Part shown: positions 6,528-13,223 of the stretch, piece after piece
Layout of the letters: each line of letters begins with the position of its first letter
Position numbering within the stretch: position 1 is the stretch's first letter
Assembly (NCBI GenBank): GCA_964529155.1
Contig: CAZGVV010000039.1
Span: 1 to 19,484 of the forward strand
Direction of reading: 5' to 3'
Length of the DNA: 19,484 nt
From: CAZGVV01 sp964529155
GTDB taxonomy: Bacteria; Pseudomonadota; Alphaproteobacteria; Rickettsiales; SXRF01
Translations under genes and position numbers: made by a program
Notes under the pieces: model-generated
Database searches by the model: none
Seen by the model: only the letters and a program-made list of their open reading frames with translations
What the model was told of the DNA's origin: nothing

Positions 6528-6528
6528 T

Positions 6529-7278
6529 ATGGCAGCAACCATTGCTCCTGACACTCTCAGGAATTTAAGATTATTTTCCGGACTTACCGAACAAGAGCGA
6601 GAAAATTTAATCAGAGACGGCCAAATTCAGCAATGCCCCAAAGGAAAACTGCTATTCACATATGGTGACCCGATAAAGCATTTCTACATCATCCTTAATG
6701 GCACGTTTCAGCTCTTTCGGACCAACCCGGATGGTCATGAGAAAACCATTGAATTACTAAAAAATGGCCAACCCATGTGTGAAGGCGAAATTCTGGATTC
6801 CTGTCGCACCCATCGCATCAATGCAATGCCCGTGGAGGATTCCGCGGTGTTGGAATTTCCCGCCTCCTGGCTAAAGGAATCCGCCAAAAAATATGCTACT
6901 TTTGCCCTTAATCTCTTATCCTTAATCTCCCAGCAAGCGCATTTAGCCAAGGTAGAGGCCGAGCATCAGGCCACCATGTCTGCCGCACAATTAGTCGCCT
7001 GCTTTATGCAACGCCTGTGCGTGCTTTATAATTTCAATCCCAGCAGCTTTGAATTACCTTATAGCAAAACTCTTATTGCGTCACGCCTGGGCATGGAGCT
7101 GGAGACTTTCTCTCGCACCTTAGCTAAACTCCGCAAACAAGGACTTGTCGTTGACGGCTCAACTGTTCGCATACATGATTTAAAGCGCATTGAGCATTAT
7201 GTTTGCAGCTTCTGCTCCGTTGCCGAAGACTGCATGACTCATAACGAAATACAAAAAAAATACAAAGCGCTCCACTAG
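6529..7278 (+). CDS. Crp/Fnr-family transcriptional regulator with a C-terminal Cys cluster
   Basis: A 249-residue regulator. Residues 10-120 form the cyclic-nucleotide-type sensory barrel, about 125-155 the dimerisation helix, and about 160-220 the winged helix. The recognition helix reads LETFSRTLAKLRKQG with E192, S195 and R196, the E-x-x-S-R pattern by which FNR-like proteins read TTGAT. The N-terminal cysteine cluster of true FNR is absent. Cysteines occur instead at 36, 84 and 92, and a C-terminal tail carries C226-x2-C229-x5-C235. ATG at 6529 is preferred over a TTG at 6517 because GAGG precedes it and the TTG lies inside the palindrome. The signal sensed is unknown: oxygen through an iron-sulfur cluster, NO, or redox are candidates. 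Boxes at 2561 and 5930 are likely targets. Confidence 0.85.
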   Translation: MAATIAPDTLRNLRLFSGLTEQERENLIRDGQIQQCPKGKLLFTYGDPIKHFYIILNGTFQLFRTNPDGHEKTIELLKNGQPMCEGEILDSCRTHRINAMPVEDSAVLEFPASWLKESAKKYATFALNLLSLISQQAHLAKVEAEHQATMSAAQLVACFMQRLCVLYNFNPSSFELPYSKTLIASRLGMELETFSRTLAKLRKQGLVVDGSTVRIHDLKRIEHYVCSFCSVAEDCMTHNEIQKKYKALH

Positions 7279-7413
7279 CTGCTTCACTAATTAAATGCAT
7301 TCACACCCGCCTGCGCATCGTCAAATATTTATCACTTACGTTATCCAATATGTCGCCTGTATCCCGCACACACTATCTTGCGAAATCTGAAAAATGCAGG
7401 AAGTATATATGCA

Positions 7414-7920
7414 TTATCGTGCATGAAGCGCCCTTTCACGTAGGGCAGCATTTTCAAGCCGTATCCGCCAGGCCAGCAACAAAGCATTAGCTATTGACCA
7501 GATAATTGCAATCCACCATTCACCGAACATTCCTGGCAAAAGGATAAATTCACCGACAACCACCAGGTAATTAGGATGCCTGATATAACGATAAATACCC
7601 GTCTTTACTAAAGGCCGATCAGGCAGGGTAATAATACGCGTCGTCCAATACCGTCCCAGATTTACCACCACCGCCACGCGGCAAAACTGCAGCACAATAA
7701 ACGCCGCCAACATCCCCATATTAGGCGCCGCATTTACAGGCGCAGCAACCAGAATGGCTATCAGCCAGCTCACATGCAGGAAAATAAACAATGGGTAATG
7801 CTTGGCTCCCACTTCCATCGCCCCCTCTGCTTTAAGGCGACGTGTATTATATGCAGACAGCATAAGTTCGCCTATACGCTGCAACACCACCAAAAAGACA
7901 ATAATAAAAAGCGGGATCAT
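7414..7920 (-). CDS. Isoprenylcysteine carboxyl methyltransferase-family membrane methyltransferase
   Basis: A 168-residue membrane protein with hydrophobic segments near residues 1-20, 43-62, 69-90 and 118-150. The ICMT/PEMT-type cofactor-binding motif is GIYRYIRHPNYLVVVGEF (RHPNY at 114-118, E124), followed by RLENAAL at 154-160. Its start overlaps the stop of the type III polyketide synthase gene by 4 bp (ATGA), so the two are co-translated. In Streptomyces (srsA/srsB) and Bacillus (bpsA/bpsB) the same gene pair makes and O-methylates alkylresorcinol or alkylpyrone lipids. By analogy this enzyme should methylate a phenolic or pyrone hydroxyl at the membrane. The name ICMT does not imply action on prenylated proteins. 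Confidence 0.82.
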   Translation of the reverse strand: MIPLFIIVFLVVLQRIGELMLSAYNTRRLKAEGAMEVGAKHYPLFIFLHVSWLIAILVAAPVNAAPNMGMLAAFIVLQFCRVAVVVNLGRYWTTRIITLPDRPLVKTGIYRYIRHPNYLVVVGEFILLPGMFGEWWIAIIWSIANALLLAWRIRLENAALRERALHAR

Positions 7921-8969
7921 GGCAGGTGTACCAATAACAAAGCCGCTGTAAATCCCGGGCCAAAAGCCGTCATCACATATTCACCTGGTTTTGCTTCCTT
8001 TAAAGCCTCCTCTAAAACAAACATCACCGTAGCGGCCGACATATTCCCATAATCACGCAAGATCTGCCGCGATTGCACTAGGCTTCCCGGCACCATATCC
8101 AATGCCTGTTCAATTGCGTCCATTACTTTTGCGCCGCCCGGGTGGCACAAAAATCCTTCAATCGATTCCATATTGCGTCCATGATTGCTCAAAAATTCAT
8201 TAACAATCTGGCGCATATCACTACGCACTATAGAGGGAATATCTTGCGAAAAAACCGTTTTCAACCCTGCATTTGTTACGTCCCATCCCATTACATTTAG
8301 TGAATCAGAGCGTGTATACTCACCCCATCCCCGTATTTCCAATCCTTCTCCCTCACAGCTTACCACTGCGGCACTGGCTCCGTCGGCGAACAAAGCCGTG
8401 GCGATAATATTGCTTTTTGAGCGGTCAGAATGCAGAAAATTCAATCCGCATAATTCAACCACCATATAAAGATACCGCTTCTTCGGCGCACCTTTGGCCA
8501 TTTGTGCTGCCCGTGACAGCCCCATTACTCCACCGGCGCATCCCAAGCCAAAAATAGGCAATCGCTCCATATCGCGCTTCAGTTTCAAACGCTCCATCAG
8601 CAATGCATCCAGCGATGGCGTTGCAATTCCTGAGCTGGACACCACAATCAGTCCATCTATATCGGAAAAGCTCAATCCCGCAGCCATCACGGCCTTGACC
8701 GCTACTTCTTCTAATAATTGCAATGCATTGGAAATATACAGTGCATTGCGCTCTGCCAAGCTGGCCGGATGCTCATACCACTCCAATGGCACACATGAAT
8801 AACGCTGGTGAATGGCGGCATTTTGATATACCGGCAAAAAACGGGAAAAATCGCCCATCTCATCGCCAAAAATCTTCCTTGCAACCGCGCTGATGTCCTT
8901 TTGTTCTAAAATATAAGGTGGAACTGCCGTAGAAAGAGAAAGAATTTTTGGCATTTCAAAAGCGTACAT
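7917..8969 (-). CDS. Type III polyketide synthase (chalcone/stilbene synthase-like)
   Basis: A 350-residue thiolase-fold enzyme of normal family length. The catalytic triad is visible: C144 in GLGCAGGVMGLSRA, H276 in FLCHPGGAKV and N309 in YGNMSAAT. The C-terminal AFGPGFTA matches the GFGPG loop that shapes the cyclisation pocket. These enzymes extend a CoA starter, often a long fatty acyl chain in bacteria, with malonyl-CoA and cyclise to resorcinols or pyrones. The overlapping ICMT-type methyltransferase points to a methylated phenolic lipid. The start at 8969 is supported by GAAGG about 10 bp upstream; an internal Met (residue 6) has no such site. The operon is divergent from msrB and convergent with the Crp/Fnr gene. 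Confidence 0.88.
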   Translation of the reverse strand: MYAFEMPKILSLSTAVPPYILEQKDISAVARKIFGDEMGDFSRFLPVYQNAAIHQRYSCVPLEWYEHPASLAERNALYISNALQLLEEVAVKAVMAAGLSFSDIDGLIVVSSSGIATPSLDALLMERLKLKRDMERLPIFGLGCAGGVMGLSRAAQMAKGAPKKRYLYMVVELCGLNFLHSDRSKSNIIATALFADGASAAVVSCEGEGLEIRGWGEYTRSDSLNVMGWDVTNAGLKTVFSQDIPSIVRSDMRQIVNEFLSNHGRNMESIEGFLCHPGGAKVMDAIEQALDMVPGSLVQSRQILRDYGNMSAATVMFVLEEALKEAKPGEYVMTAFGPGFTAALLLVHLP

Positions 8970-9128
8970 AGCGCATTGCCTTCATAAGACTTATTTTATC
9001 AGTCCTATGATTAATGCCGCAACTTAACATCAATTTCCTATAGGTAAGTCCCGTAAAATACGAATTGCCCCTTTATAAAAAAATAATGTACTTATCTTAT
9101 AACTATCTTTGATGATGTAGAGTTTCCC

Positions 9129-9584
9129 ATGAGCAGACGCAGGTACCAAAAAGACCCCGCCAAAATTCAGGATCTGGCCCCTCTCCAGCATGAAGTCACC
9201 CAAGCCTGTGGCACTGAACCGCCGTTTCAAAATGCGTTTTGGAACAATAAGCGAGAAGGTATTTATGTAGATATTGTCTCGGGCGAGCCGCTATTTTCCT
9301 CTCAGGACAAATACGATTCCGGTACTGGCTGGCCGAGCTTTTCCCGCCCGCTGGAACAAGCCCATATCACCGAACACAGTGACACGGCCCATGGTATGCG
9401 TCGCACAGAAGTGCGCTCAAAACACGCAGACTCCCACCTTGGCCACGTATTCCCTGACGGTCCAAAAGAAACCGGCACCCGCTATTGCATTAATTCCGCC
9501 TCATTGCGCTTTATTCCTAAGGAAGAGTTAGAAACCGAAGGCTACGGCGAATATTCCGCATTATTTATGAAAAACGCATTATGA
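9129..9584 (+). CDS. msrB: Peptide-methionine (R)-S-oxide reductase MsrB, zinc-free form
   Basis: Reduces methionine-R-sulfoxide in proteins. The 151-residue product carries GIYVDIVSGEPLFSS, YDSGTGWPSF, SHLGHVFPDGP and RYCINSASLRF, with catalytic C120. The two CxxC zinc motifs of E. coli-type MsrB are missing (VDIVSGE and SKHAD occupy those places). The position that is a cysteine in DSGCGWPSF-type enzymes is threonine here. The only other cysteine is C27 in QACGTEPPF, which is therefore the likely resolving residue. The stop overlaps the msrA start by 4 bp, so both stereoisomers are repaired by one transcript. Confidence 0.93.
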   Translation: MSRRRYQKDPAKIQDLAPLQHEVTQACGTEPPFQNAFWNNKREGIYVDIVSGEPLFSSQDKYDSGTGWPSFSRPLEQAHITEHSDTAHGMRRTEVRSKHADSHLGHVFPDGPKETGTRYCINSASLRFIPKEELETEGYGEYSALFMKNAL

Positions 9585-10081
9585 CCACGGAAAAAGCCAT
9601 TCTTGCTGGCGGCTGTTTTTGGGGCATGGAGGAGTTATTCCGTCATTTGCCGGGCGTGATAGATACCCGGGTTGGGTATACCGGCGGCCATAGCCAAAAC
9701 CCAACCTACGGCGACATAAAAACCGGACAGACCAATCACGCCGAAGCCTTGGAAATTCAGTTTGACTCCACGCAGCTTACCTACCGTACCTTGCTGGAAT
9801 TTTTCTTCCGTATCCATGACCCATCCACCGAAAACCGCCAGGGCAATGACCGCGGCACGCAATACCGCTCGGCCATTTTCACCTTAAATAAAGAACAACA
9901 ACGCATTGCCCTCGACACCATTGCTGCGGTCAATGCTTCCGGCAAATGGCCAGGCAACGTTGTTACCGAAGTCGTAGACGCCGGGCCTTTTTACGAAGCA
10001 GAAGCCTACCACCAAAATTACCTGCAAAACGAGCCAAACGGCTATACCTGCCATTTCATTAGGCCCAATTGGCTATTATAA
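9581..10081 (+). CDS. msrA: Peptide-methionine (S)-S-oxide reductase MsrA
   Basis: Reduces methionine-S-sulfoxide. The 166-residue sequence has the catalytic GGCFWG motif near the N-terminus (C12), VGYTGG, NHAEALEIQFD, a glutamine-rich RQGNDRGTQYRS segment and EAEAYHQNYL. Only one other cysteine exists, C157 in GYTCHFIRP, the probable resolving residue. The short N-terminus and lack of a signal peptide indicate a cytoplasmic enzyme. It is translationally coupled to msrB by an ATGA overlap. A hairpin starts 7 bp after its stop and separates it from the convergent aldo/keto reductase gene. Confidence 0.95.
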   Translation: MTTEKAILAGGCFWGMEELFRHLPGVIDTRVGYTGGHSQNPTYGDIKTGQTNHAEALEIQFDSTQLTYRTLLEFFFRIHDPSTENRQGNDRGTQYRSAIFTLNKEQQRIALDTIAAVNASGKWPGNVVTEVVDAGPFYEAEAYHQNYLQNEPNGYTCHFIRPNWLL

Positions 10082-10088
10082 AATGCCA

Positions 10089-10107
10089 TGCCGGACTTGA
10101 TCCGGCA
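10089..10107. terminator. Bidirectional hairpin between msrA and the aldo/keto reductase gene
   Basis: TGCCGGA at 10089-10095 pairs perfectly with TCCGGCA at 10101-10107 around a CTTGA loop. It lies between two convergent genes, so it could end both transcripts. The word resembles short interspersed palindromes common in alphaproteobacterial intergenic DNA (from memory, not searched). No long T tract follows on either strand. Confidence 0.5.
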
Positions 10108-10114
10108 CGACATC

Positions 10115-10939
10115 TTACGCCGCATCCCATTGTGGTGCGAATTCCGGGTTAATCAGCCGGTTATTGCCTCCTATTCCGGCAATCTTCCGCTTATCTTCCT
10201 CACTTAATTCAAAATCAAAAATCGCGAAATTCGCCCGCGCGTTTTTCTCGTGCTTGGCTTTGGGAATCGCCGCCACGCCCGGCTGTTCAATCAACCAGCG
10301 CAACGCCACTTGCCCCGACGTTTTTCCATATTGCTCACCAATCGCCGCAAGCACTGGGTGATTTGCCAACTTCCCACGCGCCAGCGGGCTATAGGCTGTC
10401 ACGATCATACCATGCGCCTGCGCATAATCCAGCACTGCACGTTGCGACAGCATGGCATGGTATTCCACCTGGTTACACACCACCGGCGCTTTGCACACGT
10501 CTACTGCCTCACGCATTAAACTCACCGGGAAATTACTCACCCCGATCGCTTTTGTTTTCCCCTGCGCCATCAGCTTCTGCATCGCGTCTAACGTTGGCGC
10601 CAGCGGCATGGCAGGATTGGGCCAATGCATCAGCAGCAAATCCACATAGTCCATACGCAATTTCTTGAGTGATTCCTCCATGGAGGCCGCCACCCGTGCC
10701 GGGGCATAATTGCTGGTCCAGATTTTGGTCGTAATAAACAGATCCGCGCGCGCAACGCCGGCCTGTGCAATAGCCGCCCCAACCTCCGCCTCATTTTCAT
10801 AAATCTGCGCCGTATCAATATGCCGATACCCAATATCCAATGCCGCAACCACCCCCTGCACACAATCCGCATCCTGTAACTGCCAGGTCCCAAACCCCAG
10901 TGCAGGCATCTTAGCATTTTGAATCGTAAGGAATTTCAT
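10115..10939 (-). CDS. Aldo/keto reductase (2,5-diketogluconate reductase-like)
   Basis: A 274-residue NADPH-dependent reductase of the AKR superfamily. The catalytic tetrad is D42, Y47, K72 and H105 (GYRHIDTAQIYENE, TTKIW, LLLMHWP). GVSNF and IPKAKHEKNARANF, which binds the cofactor phosphate, are also present. The length fits the bacterial DkgA/DkgB group. GGGAGG lies 6 bp upstream of the ATG. The gene diverges from a 2-keto acid decarboxylase across about 106 bp containing a palindrome, so reduction of decarboxylase-derived aldehydes is a reasonable inferred role. General detoxification of reactive carbonyls, in keeping with the neighbouring msr genes, is the alternative. Confidence 0.88.
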   Translation of the reverse strand: MKFLTIQNAKMPALGFGTWQLQDADCVQGVVAALDIGYRHIDTAQIYENEAEVGAAIAQAGVARADLFITTKIWTSNYAPARVAASMEESLKKLRMDYVDLLLMHWPNPAMPLAPTLDAMQKLMAQGKTKAIGVSNFPVSLMREAVDVCKAPVVCNQVEYHAMLSQRAVLDYAQAHGMIVTAYSPLARGKLANHPVLAAIGEQYGKTSGQVALRWLIEQPGVAAIPKAKHEKNARANFAIFDFELSEEDKRKIAGIGGNNRLINPEFAPQWDAA

Positions 10940-10957
10940 AACAACCTCCCAATTGAG

Positions 10958-10977
10958 AAATACCTTTGTAGGTATTT
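10958..10977. promoter_or_regulatory. 8+8 inverted repeat, candidate operator in the divergent promoter
   Basis: AAATACCT at 10958-10965 and its exact complement at 10970-10977 flank TTGT, 19 bp upstream of the aldo/keto reductase ATG. On the minus strand TTGCAT (10996-10991) and TACAAA or CTACAA about 17 bp later could be -35 and -10 boxes, so a bound dimer would cover the -10. The TACCT-N4-AGGTA form resembles sites of electrophile- or quinone-sensing winged-helix repressors. The specific family is not determined. The trailing T6 gives a terminator look on the plus strand, but no gene ends there. Confidence 0.45.
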
Positions 10978-11045
10978 TTTATATAAAAATGCAATCCTCT
11001 AGTTCAGCATGACAGATGGATTTAAACACGATATATTGCGGACCC

Positions 11046-12686
11046 ATGACCCAAACTATCGGTGAATTTCTCTTCGAATACCTCTACAGCAAAGGCGTCC
11101 ATGCTGCCTTCGGCATCCCCGGCGACTTTGCGCTTCCCACCTTCCGCTGGCTAGAGCAATCGAAGATTGATCTCTACACCCTCACCCACGAACCCTCGGT
11201 CGGCTTTGCCGCAGACGGTTACGCCCGCACGCAAGGCTTGGGGCTTGCTATTGTCACCTACTGCGTTGGTGGCCTCAACATGCTCAACTCCATCGCCTGC
11301 GCCTATGCTGAAAAAAGCCCCGTCATCGTCATCTCCGGCGGTCCTTCGCATAATGACCGCAAGCTGGACCCGCTGCTGCACCATAAGGTGCGCACCTTTG
11401 ATACCCAGCGCCGCATCTTTGAAGAAGTCACCTGTGCCAATACCGTATTATTGGAGCCTGATCGCGCAGCCGATGAAATTGTTCGCGTGGTGGAAGCTGT
11501 TATTGCCCAATGCCGCCCCGGTTATATTGAAATTCCCTATGACGTGGTGGACATGCCCTGCCGTCCGCCAACCCTGCGCAATCTACCAGCACCGGAAAGT
11601 GACCGCGAAAATCTGGAAGCGGCGCTCGCCGAAGCCATTGAACGCCTCACCCGCGCCGAACGCCCGGTAATCGTGGCTGATATCGAACTGCATCGCCACG
11701 GACTGACTGATATCGCGGTAGATATTGCACGAAAATTCAATATCCCCATTGCCGCTACGCTCCTTTCCAAAAGCGTCATTTCGGAAACCAATCCGCTTTA
11801 CATCGGCGTCTACAGTGGCGGCCTGTCCGAAGCGCCGGTACAAGAATACATCGAAAAAAGCGATTGCGTTATCCTGCTCGGCGCATTTATTACCGATGTG
11901 TTCCTCGGGCTCAATACCGCCACACTTCACCGCAAAAACACTATCCTTGCCACCACCGAAGAAACGCGCATCGGCTTGCATAGCTACGACCGCGTCCTGT
12001 TCAAAGATTTTCTGGAAGGCCTCTGCCAGGCTACCATCGCCCCCAAACAATTCACCAATCCAAACCCACGCATCGCCCTCAAACCACTTACCGACATTGA
12101 GCGCGGTGAAATGCTGGATGCGGAAACGTTCTTCCGCGTATTCGGCCTGAAATTACCCGAGGATGCCACCGTCATCTGTGACACCGGCGACTCGCTTCTT
12201 GGTGCCATGAGCCTGCGCACCACCAAACGCAATCGCTTTCTGTCTGATGCCTATTATCTTTCCATGGGTTTTGCCGTGCCTGCCGCCATCGGCGCCATGG
12301 CTGCGCTTCCCGATAGCCGCACCTATGTAATCGTCGGTGATGGTGCATTCCAAATGACCGGCATCGAACTTTCTACCGCTTCCAAATACGGCATGAAACC
12401 GGTAGTATGCATCCTCAACAATGATGGTTACGGCACACAACGCCATATTGTAGACGGCCCATTCAACAATATCCGCCGCTGGAATTACACCAAAATCACC
12501 GACCTCATCGGCTATGGTCGCTCCGTGCGCGTTGAAACCAAAGGCCAACTCGAAGCCGCCCTCACCGAAGCAGCAGCAACCGATGACATGTTTATCATCG
12601 AAGTCATCATACCCCGCGACGACTGCAGCCAAAGTTTGCGCCGCATGGGTGAAGCACTCGGAAAATTACGGAATAAACAGCAGTAA
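11046..12686 (+). CDS. Thiamine-diphosphate-dependent 2-keto acid decarboxylase (pyruvate/indolepyruvate type)
   Basis: A 546-residue enzyme with the three-domain ThDP decarboxylase layout. The cofactor-activating E49 is in THEPSVGFAADGYAR, and the paired catalytic histidines H112-H113 (LLHHK) are typical of pyruvate, indolepyruvate and phenylpyruvate decarboxylases. The metal-diphosphate motif runs from GDG at 431-433 to N458-N459 (CILNNDGYG). The HH pair argues against acetolactate synthase. The reaction is 2-keto acid to aldehyde plus CO2; the substrate side chain is not predictable here. ATG at 11046 aligns with family N-termini (TIGEFLFEYLYSKGV), while ATG at 11016 would add an unusual 10 residues. 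It is divergent from an aldo/keto reductase that could reduce the aldehyde. Confidence 0.87.
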   Translation: MTQTIGEFLFEYLYSKGVHAAFGIPGDFALPTFRWLEQSKIDLYTLTHEPSVGFAADGYARTQGLGLAIVTYCVGGLNMLNSIACAYAEKSPVIVISGGPSHNDRKLDPLLHHKVRTFDTQRRIFEEVTCANTVLLEPDRAADEIVRVVEAVIAQCRPGYIEIPYDVVDMPCRPPTLRNLPAPESDRENLEAALAEAIERLTRAERPVIVADIELHRHGLTDIAVDIARKFNIPIAATLLSKSVISETNPLYIGVYSGGLSEAPVQEYIEKSDCVILLGAFITDVFLGLNTATLHRKNTILATTEETRIGLHSYDRVLFKDFLEGLCQATIAPKQFTNPNPRIALKPLTDIERGEMLDAETFFRVFGLKLPEDATVICDTGDSLLGAMSLRTTKRNRFLSDAYYLSMGFAVPAAIGAMAALPDSRTYVIVGDGAFQMTGIELSTASKYGMKPVVCILNNDGYGTQRHIVDGPFNNIRRWNYTKITDLIGYGRSVRVETKGQLEAALTEAAATDDMFIIEVIIPRDDCSQSLRRMGEALGKLRNKQQ

Positions 12687-12693
12687 TTACTGC
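12680..12693. other. 14-bp palindrome spanning two convergent stop codons
   Basis: GCAGTAATTACTGC is a perfect palindrome whose centre is the back-to-back TAA (plus, 12684-12686) and TTA (minus TAA, 12687-12689). The decarboxylase and sixA genes therefore abut with zero spacing. As RNA it has no proper loop, so it is a poor terminator. Confidence 0.5.
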
Positions 12694-13181
12694 CCAGATA
12701 CCACAAAACGCACTAATCGACCCGCGCCTTCTTCCACGCCTTCGTCAAAAGCAATTTCTGCTAATGTACAAGGCGGAAAATGTATATGTAATTCATCCAG
12801 CAATCGTGGCTCGCCACTTCCAGCAAGCGCCGCTGCCAATTGGTGCAAGGTCGGGTTATGCGCAACCACCATCAGGGACTCAACATCGGTTTCCTGAATT
12901 AAATCCAGCATCCCAGCCTGTGTCACCGAATACAGCGCATCACGGTATTCAACGGCAGGTGGAGAAGCAAATGCACCACTCAGCCCTTCCCATGTTTGAC
13001 GGGTTCTGCGGGCGGTGGAACACCACACGCGCGAAGGCATAACCCCCCATTCCACCAGCATTTTCCCAAGCGCCACCGCCTGCGCCACCCCGCGTTCAGC
13101 CAAAGGGCGCTCAATATCAGCCATTTCCGCGCCGGTTATAGCTTTCGCATGCCGAAGTAGTAAGAGAGTTTTAACGCCCAT
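12687..13181 (-). CDS. sixA: SixA-type histidine phosphatase
   Basis: A 164-residue member of the histidine phosphatase (phosphoglycerate mutase-like) superfamily. The catalytic RHAKA motif lies at residues 10-14 (nucleophile H11), STARRTRQTW around the mid-protein supplies the conserved arginine, and VVAHNPTLHQL holds the second histidine. Length and motifs match SixA, which removes phosphate from phosphohistidine in proteins. Location directly divergent from ppk1, whose product works through phosphohistidine intermediates, is suggestive but not proof of a functional link. Other small phosphatases of this superfamily are an alternative. The gap to ppk1 is 42 bp and contains one strong -10 box. 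Confidence 0.83.
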   Translation of the reverse strand: MGVKTLLLLRHAKAITGAEMADIERPLAERGVAQAVALGKMLVEWGVMPSRVWCSTARRTRQTWEGLSGAFASPPAVEYRDALYSVTQAGMLDLIQETDVESLMVVAHNPTLHQLAAALAGSGEPRLLDELHIHFPPCTLAEIAFDEGVEEGAGRLVRFVVSGQ

Positions 13182-13191
13182 GGGCCTATGC

Positions 13192-13197
13192 TATAAT
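13192..13197 (+). promoter_or_regulatory. Consensus -10 box for ppk1, possibly shared with sixA
   Basis: TATAAT is a perfect -10 hexamer ending 26 bp before the ppk1 ATG, predicting a start near 13204 and a leader of about 20 nt. The -35 region (TTTTAA, 13169-13174) is weak and lies inside the sixA coding region. Read on the minus strand, the same bases give CATTAT and TATAGC, so one near-symmetrical element may drive both genes. Confidence 0.55.
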
Positions 13198-13223
13198 GAA
13201 ACATTCCTCTTGTCATCCAGCTC

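Noticed and set aside
11583..12050. 155-residue minus-strand frame inside the keto acid decarboxylase, with similar frames at 12153-12632
   Set aside because: These are antisense shadows of conserved ThDP-enzyme sequence and show no motifs.
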